A DNA stretch of 64,000 bases from PZPK01 sp965230795 (GCA_965230795.1 OZ246020.1:3224001-3288000), one strand, 5' to 3'. Shown: positions 11,212-20,815, numbered from the stretch's first letter. Numbers and translations are program-made. Notes: generated from the letters alone by a model not told the origin.

Positions 11212-12207
11212 ATGAAACGCGTTGCCATCCTCTGTTTTGACCAGGCCCTTGCCACGTCCATCATCGGGCTCAGTGACCTGCTAGCCTACTGTGGCGTCAC
11301 CTGGAACTATATTCACCAGCAGACACGTCAACCTGTTTTTGATGTTCGGCTCGCTGCCGCCCAGGCAGGCCCGGTACAGTGCGTCAATAAGGTTACTCTG
11401 GACGCAGCAGACTCTTTCGACAAAGTAATCGACAGCGATATTGTCATTGTGCCGACCATTGGCGGCAACATTCCCAAAACCCTGCAAGCCAACTCGACCC
11501 TGATTGACTGCCTGACCGAAATGGCCAAGCGCCAGACCATTATTGCCAGCAACTGCACGGGTGCCTTTTTTCTGGCCGAAGCCGGCCTGCTCGATGGCAA
11601 AGAAGCCACCACCCACTGGGGCTTCGTCGACAGCTTTCGGGCACGCTATCCAAAGGTCCAGCTTAAACCGGAAAAAATGCTGACCCATGCCGGCAATATT
11701 TATTGCTCCGCCGGCGGCCACGCCTGTTTTGATCTGGGCCTGCACCTGATAGAACGCTTCTTTGGCCGGGACGAAGCCGTCAAATCCTCCAAGTCATTCG
11801 TACTGGATATGGGGCGACAATCGCAGTTGAGCTATACGCCCATTGAGGTTAGCAAACGCCATGACGACGACCTTATCATGCAGGCTCAGCAGAAAATCGA
11901 CGCCAACTTCTCGGACTACCTGTCGATGGATGCGCTGGCGAACGATCTTGGCATCTCAACTCGCACATTAATTCGCCGTTTCAAGGATGCTACCGGCGAC
12001 ACGCCCGCCAATTATCTTCAGTCCGTGCGCCTGGAAAAAGCCAAGCAACTACTGGAAAACAGTCGTCTGAGTCTGAGCGACATCACCCATGCCATCGGCT
12101 ACGAGGACACCAGCTCTTTTTCGCGATTGTTCAAACGCAAAACCGGACTCACACCCGGTCACTATCGCGAACGCTATGCACCCGGCTCACGGGCGGAGAA
12201 TTGGTAG
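11212..12207 (+). CDS. AraC-family regulator with N-terminal DJ-1/PfpI-like domain
   Basis: Transcription regulator, 331 aa. Residues about 1-200 form a class I amidotransferase-like (DJ-1/PfpI) fold: KRVAILCFDQALATSIIGLSD, DIVIVPTIGGN, and the nucleophile-elbow-like IIASNCTGAFFLAEAGLLDG in which the Cys is kept, followed by ATTHWGF. Residues about 230-325 are two helix-turn-helix motifs (MDALANDLGISTRTLIRRFK and LSDITHAIGYEDTSSFSRLFK). This GlxA/FtrA architecture usually senses a small metabolite. The start was chosen at 11212 because it begins the DJ-1 strand; no good Shine-Dalgarno is visible. It is divergent from the OYE gene. Confidence 0.88.
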   Translation: MKRVAILCFDQALATSIIGLSDLLAYCGVTWNYIHQQTRQPVFDVRLAAAQAGPVQCVNKVTLDAADSFDKVIDSDIVIVPTIGGNIPKTLQANSTLIDCLTEMAKRQTIIASNCTGAFFLAEAGLLDGKEATTHWGFVDSFRARYPKVQLKPEKMLTHAGNIYCSAGGHACFDLGLHLIERFFGRDEAVKSSKSFVLDMGRQSQLSYTPIEVSKRHDDDLIMQAQQKIDANFSDYLSMDALANDLGISTRTLIRRFKDATGDTPANYLQSVRLEKAKQLLENSRLSLSDITHAIGYEDTSSFSRLFKRKTGLTPGHYRERYAPGSRAENW

Positions 12208-12304
12208 ATGGCGTGGATAAGGTATGTCGGACGTCGGGTGCCGGACGCGGCGCTTCAAGCCCAAATCATAGACTTTCATCGCCATAGAATTCATCAGAGC
12301 TTGC

Positions 12305-14242
12305 TCAGACCTTAAACCGGCTGACTCTGCTTTGCAGTTCCGACACGGTGCCATCAATTTCACTACTGGCTTCGGCCGCCTCGCGCATTTTTGAGGAGGT
12401 GTCTTCGGCGGAGCCATGAATATTGACGATGTTCTTTTCTATCTCGCCCGCTACCTGCGTCTGCTCCGAAGACATGGACGCAATCTCAGAGGTCATATCA
12501 AACAAACGATTAACAGACTGATTCACACTGGCGAGGTGTTCATCACTTTCAGCAAAAGAAGACAGGCTTTCCGACGCAATACGATTAGCATCCTCGATGG
12601 CTTTCACGGCATCGCCACTGCCCTGTTGCAGGCGATCAATTGAGCGCACGATTTCTTCTGTAGATTGCTGGGTTTTACTGGCCAGCGCTCGAACCTCATC
12701 AGCGACGACAGCGAAGCCCCGGCCGCTTTCGCCGGCACGGGCGGCCTCGATCGCTGCATTCAAGGCCAGCAAATTGGTCTGTTCAGCAATCCCTTTAATC
12801 ACATCCACTACCGAACCAATTTCATTACTGTGAGTCGCGAGATTATCGACCACCAGTGCTGCATTATTGATGGTCTCCATCATTTGATTCAGACGCGCCT
12901 TCAATTCCGCCGAAATGGAAGCGGTTTTCCCGGTATCGTCGCGAATCTGCTCCACCTGCTCGGTCGCCATACGAATGCTGTCCGCTACATGCTGCACCGT
13001 ACTCGCCATCTGAGAGATAGCAGAAGATACCTGATCCAACTCCAGGCGCTGAGCATCCACTGATTGATTGGCGTCGTTGGACACCTGGCGAAGCCGAACG
13101 GTCATACCACCTGCCACGTCGGCCGAGTGATTCACATCCCTGACTACTTCGCCCGTATTCTCGATAAAGCGGTTCAGCCCCTTGGCCATATTGGCAATCT
13201 CATCACGCCCGGGCACCGAGGCGCGCTGGGTCAAGTCGCCCTCGCCTTCTGCAATATCCCAAATGGCTGCACGCAGTACATTCACCTTTTTCAGTACCTT
13301 GATGCTGAATACCCAAACCATGACCACAAACAGAATAATCGAGGTAATCACTACCAGTACCAGCAAGGCTCCTGACAGTTCGCCTGATGAAGCTTCAATG
13401 GTGGCATTGGCTGCCGCCAGGGAGTCCTGTGAGTCCTGACCGATTTCCGCATTGGCCTTATTCAAGGTCTCGGTTACTACGGTGGATTCCTTCGACAGGG
13501 TCTGACTGACCTGCGCTTGTGCTTGGTTGGCCAATTCTTCAAAACTGGTCCTCAGTCGAGCGGTTTCCGCCTTCAGGCTTTCCTTACTGACGCCGATGAT
13601 AAAGCGTCCAATCACCACATCGTTGGACGCGACAGGCTTGGAGACCATGATCAACGCGTCATCCTTCGGCGCAGCGTCCAGAACTTTATTAACAGAACCC
13701 CGCACCTTGCTTTGTTTCAACAGTTCTTTGACTTTAGGGTTTCGACGGTTCAGAAAACGGGTCAGGGCTTTTTCATCCTTGTCCAGATAAATGGCAAACA
13801 CGACATCATCGGTTCGGTGGGCCATTTCCACCATGCGGGTAAGTTCCGGAATATCGTTGTCCCAGTAAAACGGCGGCGCCAGTTCAGCCAGAATATCGGC
13901 AGTTGCGGTAGCCGATTTCAGAAGGTAGCTGCGCATGCTTTCTTCAATCTGCAACTCTTGCTCATGCAACTGGGTACTGAGTTTCTGGTGAAGGCTGGCT
14001 CCTGCTTCCTGGGTCATTTCTCCAATGGACTCGAGGACTCTTTCGTTGGCTCTGTCCAGCGAGGTGCCAATCTTGCTCTGACTGGCAGCCAGGGTCGCGT
14101 TCACTTCTTCCTGCAAGACATCAATGCGCTGGGTACTGACGCTGATAATTAACACTGCCTGTATCAGGGCAACGGCCACCAGTGCCAGGTAGATGGGCAA
14201 TAATAAAGGGCTTTTGAGATAGGTCGAAAGCGAACTCGACAT
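12305..14242 (-). CDS. Methyl-accepting chemotaxis protein
   Basis: Inner-membrane chemoreceptor, 645 aa from the ATG at 14242 (GGAG 8 bp upstream). Helix TM1 is around LLLPIYLALVAVALIQAVLI; a long periplasmic region of about 270 aa, mostly helical and rich in Ala, Lys and Glu, follows; TM2 is LVLVVITSIILFVVMVWVF. A HAMP domain (VNVLRAAIWDIAEGEGDLTQ) leads to the signalling domain, whose hairpin tip reads IAEQTNLLALNAAIEAARAG, the near-invariant CheA/CheW-binding tip. The periplasmic domain matched no ligand family I can name, so the attractant is unknown. No che genes are nearby. Confidence 0.93.
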   Translation of the reverse strand: MSSSLSTYLKSPLLLPIYLALVAVALIQAVLIISVSTQRIDVLQEEVNATLAASQSKIGTSLDRANERVLESIGEMTQEAGASLHQKLSTQLHEQELQIEESMRSYLLKSATATADILAELAPPFYWDNDIPELTRMVEMAHRTDDVVFAIYLDKDEKALTRFLNRRNPKVKELLKQSKVRGSVNKVLDAAPKDDALIMVSKPVASNDVVIGRFIIGVSKESLKAETARLRTSFEELANQAQAQVSQTLSKESTVVTETLNKANAEIGQDSQDSLAAANATIEASSGELSGALLVLVVITSIILFVVMVWVFSIKVLKKVNVLRAAIWDIAEGEGDLTQRASVPGRDEIANMAKGLNRFIENTGEVVRDVNHSADVAGGMTVRLRQVSNDANQSVDAQRLELDQVSSAISQMASTVQHVADSIRMATEQVEQIRDDTGKTASISAELKARLNQMMETINNAALVVDNLATHSNEIGSVVDVIKGIAEQTNLLALNAAIEAARAGESGRGFAVVADEVRALASKTQQSTEEIVRSIDRLQQGSGDAVKAIEDANRIASESLSSFAESDEHLASVNQSVNRLFDMTSEIASMSSEQTQVAGEIEKNIVNIHGSAEDTSSKMREAAEASSEIDGTVSELQSRVSRFKV

Positions 14243-14457
14243 GTCGGGTCTCCGCAACGTCAATTCTTTTTATCAGGCATCACCCATCCCTTTGAGAACC
14301 TGATCTGAGACCTATAAGCATAGTTGAGAATGTGTGAATTGCTGCGGTACGACAACTCGCCGGGCTTGCGCCCTGAGAGTTGTTTTACCGGAAAAAACAG
14401 TGAAGGGCTTTAAGGAGTTTCCCTGGCATTAAAGACTGCCGCCAGGAAACATTCGCT

Positions 14458-15366
14458 TCAGGCCTTGGCGCTGGAACCGGAGCCTGCATTGCCTAGAGAG
14501 CTATCCGACTCAGTCTGGCCATAACGCTCCTCCACATAAGCGGGCGATTTGAAGAGAATCGACACATCCCGATAGGTAAACACGTCTTTCCACATCTGAA
14601 AGAACTCATCCAGGTTGAGCCGCAATGGATTGAGGGTCGTCGGCTGTCGACTGGTCAGTCCATATTCCACGCGACCCGCATCGCGCTCATCGACGAAGGT
14701 ACCGAACAATCTATCCCAGATGATCAGCACGCCGCCAAAGTTGGTATCAATCTGCTCGGGCTTGCAGCCATGATGCACCCGATGATGGGATGGTGTATTG
14801 AGTATCCATTCCAGTGGCCCGAGGCGTTTGATGGCTTCCGTATGCAGGAAAAACTGATAGGCCAGACTCAGTTCAATGGCAATGATGGCCCAGTTCTTAT
14901 CGAAGCCGATGATGGCCAGGGGCATCCACCACAGAACCCAGCCAAAGTTCACGTCGAGCAGAAAGTTCTGACGCAAGGCAGTCGAGAAGTTAAGGCTCTT
15001 CGATGAATGGTGAGTCACATGGACCGCCCACATCCAGCGCACCTTGTGCATGGCCACATGATAAAAATAATAGAAAAAGTCCATGGCGATAAACATGAAC
15101 AATACACTGAGCCAGCCATCGTCCGCCTGATACTGAAAGCCATACTGGCGCACCGATTCATAGAAGAACTGGATAAACAGTGCCACAGCAATGCCATCAA
15201 AGATCTTGTACATGGCACCGGTAGAGATGTTGGTCATGGTTTCCTTGAAGTCATAGGCATCATTGCGCCCCTTGCGACGCCAATACCAGGCCTCCAGTAA
15301 AATCAGTCCCAGAAACAGGGCTCCGAAGGTAAAAATAAAAAACAGTGCATGCAATACGTCGTTCAT
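14458..15366 (-). CDS. Sterol desaturase/fatty acid hydroxylase family membrane protein
   Basis: Integral-membrane di-iron oxygenase, 302 aa. The conserved histidine clusters are present: HVAMH (H-x3-H), HVTHH (H-x2-HH), HTEAIKR and HHRVHH. They lie between four to five hydrophobic helices, the usual topology for this superfamily. The phrase DTNFGGVLIIWDRLFGTF is typical of bacterial sterol-desaturase-like proteins. Start is the ATG at 15366 (TTTGGAAACGACC upstream); a TTG 12 nt earlier is possible. The substrate is unknown (lipid, alkyl or steroid). The divergent AraC regulator is a candidate controller. Confidence 0.88.
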   Translation of the reverse strand: MNDVLHALFFIFTFGALFLGLILLEAWYWRRKGRNDAYDFKETMTNISTGAMYKIFDGIAVALFIQFFYESVRQYGFQYQADDGWLSVLFMFIAMDFFYYFYHVAMHKVRWMWAVHVTHHSSKSLNFSTALRQNFLLDVNFGWVLWWMPLAIIGFDKNWAIIAIELSLAYQFFLHTEAIKRLGPLEWILNTPSHHRVHHGCKPEQIDTNFGGVLIIWDRLFGTFVDERDAGRVEYGLTSRQPTTLNPLRLNLDEFFQMWKDVFTYRDVSILFKSPAYVEERYGQTESDSSLGNAGSGSSAKA

Positions 15367-15440
15367 GGTCGTTTCCAAATCAGATTATTCTTTTAGCTTG
15401 AGGAAAAGTTTAAGCAATGCCCGGGCAAAACGATTGATGT

Positions 15441-15460
15441 TTTTGACATATATTTTGACA
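15441..15460 (+). repeat. Direct repeat TTTTGACA upstream of AraC gene
   Basis: TTTTGACA occurs at 15441-15448 and again at 15453-15460, 12 bp apart (one helical turn), in the 159-bp gap between the divergent desaturase and AraC genes. AraC regulators typically bind tandem direct half-sites, so this may be an operator. No well-spaced -10 element follows. Inference only. Confidence 0.3.
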
Positions 15461-15525
15461 ATCTGCGCCAATCAACACACACTTATCATTCGTCGGCAAA
15501 CTGAAGCGACCAGGCAAGCTCTTCC

Positions 15526-16530
15526 ATGCTCAATGACTTTTTTATCACCCGAGATGCCATCGGGTTTCTACAAAACTACCTGCAAACAAAAGGTTTGGAC
15601 CTCCCGGATTACGCAGACAAGCTACGAGGCTTTTCGCAAAAGCAACAGATGTCCTATGAACAGTGGTGGCAGGTGCTTGATGAACTGGCCGAACTGACCG
15701 GCGACCCCCTGGTAGGACTGGATGTCGGTCGTCATGTACGCGTCGAACACTGTGGCGTGCTGGGCTACCTGTTTCGAACCAGCCGGAATTTACTGGAAGC
15801 GCTGACCTGTTTTAAACGCTTTGAGCGCTTGCTGTATGCTGGCAGCAGCGTGCATACCGAACAGCGATCAGCAGGCACGCTGAGCCTGGTTTGGGATCCG
15901 GAGTTCGGCTATTCCAGCCAGCTCTCCGATGAACTGCTGTTATCCGCCATGATCAACGTCACCCGGGAGATTATCCAGCCCCACCACTTTTCGCCTGTTT
16001 CAGTGGAATTCACCCAGAGCGTATCCGGTCAGGCCCAGAGCCAGTATGAAGCCTTTTTTACTGCCAGTGTCAGCGGCAACAACGAAAAGCTGGCACTGAC
16101 TTTTGAGCTACCCGATCTACTGCATCCAATTCCCCATGAAGATCCGACGCTCCATGGTCTGCTGGGTAAACAGGCCGAGGAACTGCTAAAGCAGCTTCCA
16201 GAGAGCGATGTATTTTTGGCAGGACTGCGTGATGCCATTATTCGTTGCCTGCACGAGGGCCGTCCGGATGCCGAGAGTGTTGCGGCCCAGCTGAACCTGT
16301 CTGTACGCACGCTGCATCGTCGTCTCAAGGAAAAAAACCGGGTGTTCAGAGACACTCTGAAGGACGTTCGCAAGTCCATGGCCATGCGTTATCTCAGTGA
16401 TGACAAGCTGGTATTGGCGGAGATCGCGCTGCTGCTGGGATACTCCGAGCAAAGTGCGTTTACGCGAGCCTTTACGGAATGGTTCGGGCAGTCGCCCATG
16501 CAATACAAACGAAGCATTCGTGCCAATTGA
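15526..16530 (+). CDS. AraC-family regulator with arabinose-binding-type N-terminus
   Basis: Transcription regulator, 334 aa. The N-terminal half (residues about 15-195) resembles the arabinose_bd domain of OruR/ArgR-like regulators: LDVGRHVRVEHCGVLGYLFRTSRNLLEAL is characteristic. The C-terminal HTH_18 domain contains ESVAAQLNLSVRTLHRRLKE and LAEIALLLGYSEQSAFTRAF. Such regulators are numerous in Marinobacter, Alcanivorax and Pseudomonas. It is divergent from the desaturase gene, the most likely target. Start ATG 15526. Confidence 0.9.
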   Translation: MLNDFFITRDAIGFLQNYLQTKGLDLPDYADKLRGFSQKQQMSYEQWWQVLDELAELTGDPLVGLDVGRHVRVEHCGVLGYLFRTSRNLLEALTCFKRFERLLYAGSSVHTEQRSAGTLSLVWDPEFGYSSQLSDELLLSAMINVTREIIQPHHFSPVSVEFTQSVSGQAQSQYEAFFTASVSGNNEKLALTFELPDLLHPIPHEDPTLHGLLGKQAEELLKQLPESDVFLAGLRDAIIRCLHEGRPDAESVAAQLNLSVRTLHRRLKEKNRVFRDTLKDVRKSMAMRYLSDDKLVLAEIALLLGYSEQSAFTRAFTEWFGQSPMQYKRSIRAN

Positions 16531-16630
16531 AAAGTGGGCGTTTCCTGCTAACTTTTAGGGGAACGGTACCCTGTTATTGATGTTTGAGCATTCAGTGAAA
16601 GCATCTCCAGCAGGCCCAAGGAGGTAAGCT

Positions 16631-16921
16631 ATGAAAACAATAACGCCCCTGCTCTTTCTACTCTTTGTTATCCCATCAGCTTGGGCAGAGCCCCTACTCA
16701 GCAAAGCCCAATACGAAGACTACAGCGTTCTCTACCAGTGCGCGCAGCTCAAATACCACGATGATCTGAACAAGAAGGAAAGTGAACTTCTTAAGATCGA
16801 AGAGAAATTTGGTATCAATGACGATAACTTTGACGAGTTCGACGAGTTGATTACCGAATACGAGGAAGACGAAGCCTTGCTTGAGCGCATCCGCGTGCGG
16901 GTCAGCAAGGAATGCTCCTGA
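16631..16921 (+). CDS. Small secreted protein of unknown function
   Basis: 96 aa. A strong ribosome-binding site (AAGGAGGTAAGCT) precedes the ATG. The N-terminus is a clear Sec signal peptide with likely cleavage after PSAWA. The mature part (about 77 aa) is acidic and helical, with a Glu/Asp-rich stretch around NDDNFDEFDELITEYEEDEA. It has exactly two cysteines (YQCAQL and the C-terminal KECS) that could form a disulfide in the periplasm. I do not recognise the family. It stands alone between an AraC gene and a divergently oriented exporter gene. Confidence 0.75.
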   Translation: MKTITPLLFLLFVIPSAWAEPLLSKAQYEDYSVLYQCAQLKYHDDLNKKESELLKIEEKFGINDDNFDEFDELITEYEEDEALLERIRVRVSKECS

Positions 16922-16951
16922 GCACTGCGCTCAGGACGACACGCTAATTCT

Positions 16952-17854
16952 CTAGCGAGGTCTGACTTTTGTCGCAGCGCCGTAACGGATATTGATCAAA
17001 GCCCCCAGCAAAATGAAGCTGGCGCCCGCGATCGTCCAGCTGTCAGGCACTTCTGCAAAGATCGCCCACCCCAACACCGCCGCAAACACCACCTGCGTAT
17101 AGGACAAGGCCGTAGCACGGCTTGCGGTTTCCGTTTGCATGGAGCGCGTCAGACCGATCTGCCCGACCTGGGTAAATATGCCAACCAGGAGCAAAGCCAG
17201 CCACTCTACTCCGCGAGGCATAACAAAATCATCGCCTAACAATACAAGCGACAGAGGCAAGGCGATCAAGGGAAAATAGAGAATAATCACCGCCGGATCT
17301 TCGGTCTCATTCAGTTTTCGCACCAGCACGTAGGCCACAGCACTGCCGAATGCCCCGGCCACCGCTGCCAGTAGTGCAAAGCCAGACAAATCCGCCGCAG
17401 CGCCAGCAAAAAGAAAAGCAGGTCGCGCGATCAGCAGCAGGCCCACAAAACTCAAGACAATGCAGACCAGGGTAGCGCTTCGAACCGATTCCTTGAGGAA
17501 GAGTAAGGCCAGAACGGCCGTAAACATGGGGTGCAGGTACTGCAGTACCGTGGCTTCGGCCAACGGGATAACCGTCAAGGCATAGTAGACACAGATCAAA
17601 GCCAATGCCCCGACACTTCCCCGGGCGATCAGCAGATCTTTGCGCGTCCCCCACATTGCTACCTTCCTGCGGCGAACCGAATACAGACTAAGCAGCAGCG
17701 ATACCAGGGCCCTGGCCGCAACAATCTCCAGTACCGGGATGCCCCGTTGACTGCTCCACTTAACGCAAACCGCCATCAGTGCAAACCCGAGCGCACTGAG
17801 CAACATGTAGCGCAGCCCGACAGACAAATGAGTCAGCAAAGCTTTGGGTTCCAC
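16952..17854 (-). CDS. DMT-superfamily transporter (EamA type)
   Basis: Inner-membrane drug/metabolite transporter, 300 aa with ten predicted helices in two EamA repeats. The first repeat ends with PLAEATVLQYLHPMFTAVLALLFLKE and the second with ALSYTQVVFAAVLGWAIFAEVPD, the conserved ends of each repeat. Substrate unknown. The start is uncertain: GTG 17854 has only a close AGGG upstream, but the next candidate would shorten the first helix. It lies 48 bp downstream of avtA on the same strand and may be co-transcribed, raising amino-acid export as a possibility. Confidence 0.85.
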   Translation of the reverse strand: MEPKALLTHLSVGLRYMLLSALGFALMAVCVKWSSQRGIPVLEIVAARALVSLLLSLYSVRRRKVAMWGTRKDLLIARGSVGALALICVYYALTVIPLAEATVLQYLHPMFTAVLALLFLKESVRSATLVCIVLSFVGLLLIARPAFLFAGAAADLSGFALLAAVAGAFGSAVAYVLVRKLNETEDPAVIILYFPLIALPLSLVLLGDDFVMPRGVEWLALLLVGIFTQVGQIGLTRSMQTETASRATALSYTQVVFAAVLGWAIFAEVPDSWTIAGASFILLGALINIRYGAATKVRPR

Positions 17855-17902
17855 CCTGAATCAAACACAATGCCTTGTGCACTTGTGATGGTGAACAAAA
17901 CG

Positions 17903-19171
17903 CTAACCTGCACTGTAAATATCATGCAGTTCCTGCGCGATGATACTCAGGCCTTTTGCCACCTGCTGTTCATCCTGGGAATAAGTAATGCGCAGACACT
18001 CATGTCGATGACGCCACGCCAGATCCTCGTCACTATCGAGTCCCGGGAAGAAGTGATGACCGGGCACGACCAGTACACCTTTGGCTTTCAGGCGCTCGTA
18101 CAATTGCTGGCTGTTTAAGGGACAGTCTTTCATCCACAACCAGAAGAACATGGCGCCCTCCACTTTATGCAGAGCATAGGGCAAGCCCTGAAGAGCCTGT
18201 CGAAAATGGGCTTCTGCACGCTGTGCTTTGTCCAGGTAAAAAGGCTTCACCACAGTTTCACTCAAGCGAATGATATCTCCGCTTTTGACCAGGTCCATGG
18301 CCAACATACTGCCAAAGCTGCCGGTTGCCAGGTTCATAATGGCGTTGATGCTGGCCACCGCGCGAATGGTTTCTTCATTAGCGACGATAATGCCGGTGCG
18401 GGCAGCCGGCAATCCGAACTTGGACAGACTCAGGCAGAGAATAATATTGTCGTTCCAGATAGGTTCCGCCTCGGTGAAGATCAGTTTCGGAAACGGCGTG
18501 CCGTAAGCCCCGTCAATGATCAGCGGTACCTGATGCGCTTTCGCCAGCGCATCCAGACGCTGAAGCTCCGCATCGGTAATGACGTTGCCGGTGGGATTGG
18601 TCGGACGCGATACGCAGATGGCTCCGGTCCGATCACTAATTTTCAATTCTTCGAAATTGACGTGATACTTGAAAGTATGCGCATCGATATGTTCAAAACT
18701 CGGACGCGCTGCATTGAAGAGTCCGGGGGTTAAGCCCGCATCACTGTAGCCAATATACTCGGGTGCCAATGGCAACTGAATCTGCTTGTGACTCCCATCG
18801 GCATAGTCCCCGGCCAGCATATTGAAGAGCATAAAAAATGCTGCCTGGCTACCGTTGGTGAGAGCGATATTCTCCGGTTTCAGCCCCCAGTCGTATTCGC
18901 GATTCAGCAAATCACAGACCGCCCCGACAAACTCCACCTCACCTTGAGGCGGATCATAGATACCAATCAGGCGTTGAAAATCCTGCCGGGATGCCAGGAT
19001 CTTTTCCAGACGGGTTTTGAAATGCTCCTGGATCTCAGGTACGTGAGCGGGATTGCCACCACCCATCATAATCATGTCAGACCCGGACGACATTGCATGG
19101 CCGAGATCATCCATCAACTCGGTGATACCGGATTTAGCCGTAAACTTCTCACCAAATTTGGAAAATTTCAT
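17903..19171 (-). CDS. avtA: Valine-pyruvate aminotransferase AvtA
   Basis: PLP-dependent class I/II aminotransferase, 422 aa, interconverting valine + pyruvate and 2-ketoisovalerate + alanine. The start MKFSKFGEKFTAKSGITELM and MIMMGGGNPAHVPE match AvtA. PLP-binding elements are LTNGSQAAFFMLFN, SRPTNPTGNVI, and the Schiff-base lysine in CLSLSKFGLPAARTG, with the phosphate-binding Arg after it. The C-terminal VVPGHHFFPGL is also family-specific. The start overlaps the stop of the upstream amidotransferase by 4 nt (ATGA), so translation is coupled. Confidence 0.92.
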   Translation of the reverse strand: MKFSKFGEKFTAKSGITELMDDLGHAMSSGSDMIMMGGGNPAHVPEIQEHFKTRLEKILASRQDFQRLIGIYDPPQGEVEFVGAVCDLLNREYDWGLKPENIALTNGSQAAFFMLFNMLAGDYADGSHKQIQLPLAPEYIGYSDAGLTPGLFNAARPSFEHIDAHTFKYHVNFEELKISDRTGAICVSRPTNPTGNVITDAELQRLDALAKAHQVPLIIDGAYGTPFPKLIFTEAEPIWNDNIILCLSLSKFGLPAARTGIIVANEETIRAVASINAIMNLATGSFGSMLAMDLVKSGDIIRLSETVVKPFYLDKAQRAEAHFRQALQGLPYALHKVEGAMFFWLWMKDCPLNSQQLYERLKAKGVLVVPGHHFFPGLDSDEDLAWRHRHECLRITYSQDEQQVAKGLSIIAQELHDIYSAG

Positions 19172-19902
19172 TGCTCACAACCTTCTGTTAAAAACTTCAT
19201 CATCCCCTTCGCTACTTCATGATTGTCGACGGGCGTATCCAGTGTCGCCAGCGCCTGCTCATACTGTCCCGATGCATAACGGGACTGTCGCAACGCCATC
19301 AATCTCGCCATGTAGTCATAGGTGAATTCCGGGTGACCCTGAAAGGTCAGCACACGGGAGGGTATCGTCCAGGAGGCATAAGGGCAAAAATCACTGCCGA
19401 ACAAGACATGCGCATCAGTCGGAAGCCGGGTCACCTGATCCTGATGACTGTATAGCAGATTCAGTGAATCAAGATGAGCCAGTGGCTCCGGCATTGAGTC
19501 GCTTCCGTTCGCTATCCGTGTGACTTGCCGCACACCGAGCCCCCAGCCTTTGGCCGATTTTTCTGCCTTGCCGCCCAGACTGTCGGCAAGCATCTGATGC
19601 CCAAAGCATATCCCCACCATACGAACGCGTTCATCAAAAGCAGTCTGCAGAAATTCACGCAAAGGGGCCAGCCAGTCCAGCGGGTCATAGACGCCGGCTT
19701 TGCTTCCGGTAATCAGATAGGCATCGCAGGATGTGGGACGCTCCGGCAGCTCCCCGGACAAGACCTGATAGGACCGAAAGCTTACCGACGCATCTTCCGG
19801 TGACAACAGCTCTTCAAACATGCGACTGTAGTTGAGATAGTCCGGCTTGAGCTCCGGCGCCAGCTCGTCACAATCCAGTATTCCTATGACACACTGCTGC
19901 AT
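19168..19902 (-). CDS. Class I glutamine amidotransferase-like protein
   Basis: 244 aa, homologous to the GATase domain of GMP synthase. The Cys nucleophile lies in RMVGICFGHQMLADSLGGK, and the catalytic His-Glu in TFQGHPEF. Related stand-alone proteins include gamma-glutamyl-polyamine hydrolases and uncharacterised GuaA-like amidotransferases. Start ATG 19902 is chosen because AAAGGTG sits about 6-9 nt upstream; an in-frame GTG at 19911 overlaps that Shine-Dalgarno. Its stop overlaps the avtA start by 4 nt, so the pair probably works on a shared amino-acid or amide metabolite. The substrate is not known. Confidence 0.85.
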   Translation of the reverse strand: MQQCVIGILDCDELAPELKPDYLNYSRMFEELLSPEDASVSFRSYQVLSGELPERPTSCDAYLITGSKAGVYDPLDWLAPLREFLQTAFDERVRMVGICFGHQMLADSLGGKAEKSAKGWGLGVRQVTRIANGSDSMPEPLAHLDSLNLLYSHQDQVTRLPTDAHVLFGSDFCPYASWTIPSRVLTFQGHPEFTYDYMARLMALRQSRYASGQYEQALATLDTPVDNHEVAKGMMKFLTEGCEQ

Positions 19903-20057
19903 TATGTTCACCTTTACAGGGCTAGATTACGTTTGCGCAAGATTACCACGAACGCTTGCCCTGTCGCCGCCGCTCTTGCTAATTTCACTTGCACGATCCC
20001 CTATCAAAAGAGGATCTCCCAATCAAATTGAATTGTTCATCATAAAGGAAGGTCATC

Positions 20058-20783
20058 ATGCCTCAAGCTTTTGTCCCGCGCGCTTCATGGAAACTCTTTT
20101 CAGTTATCGCCCTGCTTGCCTTTGCGCTAATCAGTACCCAGGCGCCCGCCGATGAATCACCATCCCTGATTGAAGTCAGCGCTACCGGCACAGCCAGTGC
20201 AACGCCGGATGAAGCCAATCTGCGTATCGTATTCAGCGCCGAAGATCTCGAGGTGCGCGATGCTCGCGAAACAGTCGACGATCAGGTCGGCCCCTTCCTC
20301 AAAGGCCTCAAAAAGTTCTCGCTCAAGCCCGACACATTGGATTCAAGCCAGACCCGCATCTACCCGCAATATGACTATCGCGATGGCAATCAACAATTGC
20401 GCGCTTACCGGGTAGTACGAACCGTACACCTTACACTCGGCAACCTTGAACAACTTGAGGCGCTCATCAAACTCATCACGGATAGCGATGCATCGCGACT
20501 GGAACACATTGATTTTGCTTTAAGTAGTCCCGAGATCCTCCACAAAGAGGCCCTCGACAATGCCATCCGTCACTCTCGTGCATTGGCCGAGCAATTGGCA
20601 GCAGGTTATGACGTAGATCTGGGCAAAATCCATCGTGTTCAGCACCATGCCTCCGAGCCGATGTCGGCACCTCAACCTCGCATGATGGCGATGGAAATGG
20701 CCCGCGCAGACAAAGCACCGACCTATCAGCAAAAAGACCTCGAAGTCATGGCTCAGGTCAGCGTCGCTTTTACAATAAAATAA
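20058..20783 (+). CDS. SIMPL-domain (YggE/DUF541) periplasmic protein
   Basis: 241 aa with an AAGGAAGG ribosome-binding site. A signal peptide (cleavage near STQAPA) leads to a mature SIMPL domain. The family signature IEVSATGTASATPDEANL is followed by the expected DTLDSSQTRIYPQYDYRDG and AYRVVRTVHLTL, and the C-terminal VMAQVSVAFTIK. SIMPL proteins such as Escherichia coli YggE and BP26 of Brucella form oligomeric periplasmic assemblies; their role is linked to oxidative stress but is not resolved. It is monocistronic, with converging neighbours. Confidence 0.85.
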   Translation: MPQAFVPRASWKLFSVIALLAFALISTQAPADESPSLIEVSATGTASATPDEANLRIVFSAEDLEVRDARETVDDQVGPFLKGLKKFSLKPDTLDSSQTRIYPQYDYRDGNQQLRAYRVVRTVHLTLGNLEQLEALIKLITDSDASRLEHIDFALSSPEILHKEALDNAIRHSRALAEQLAAGYDVDLGKIHRVQHHASEPMSAPQPRMMAMEMARADKAPTYQQKDLEVMAQVSVAFTIK

Positions 20784-20815
20784 ATCCGCTTTCTCTCATG
20801 TTCGGGCCACGCCGA

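Noticed and set aside
12187..12417. 76-aa open frame after the AraC gene
   Set aside because: Antisense overlap with the chemoreceptor's end; low-complexity reading of a GTCGG-rich stretch.
14417..14450. GTTTCC-TGGC/GCCAGGAAAC hairpin after the desaturase gene
   Set aside because: Stem is interrupted and no T-run follows on the minus strand, so a terminator is not supported.
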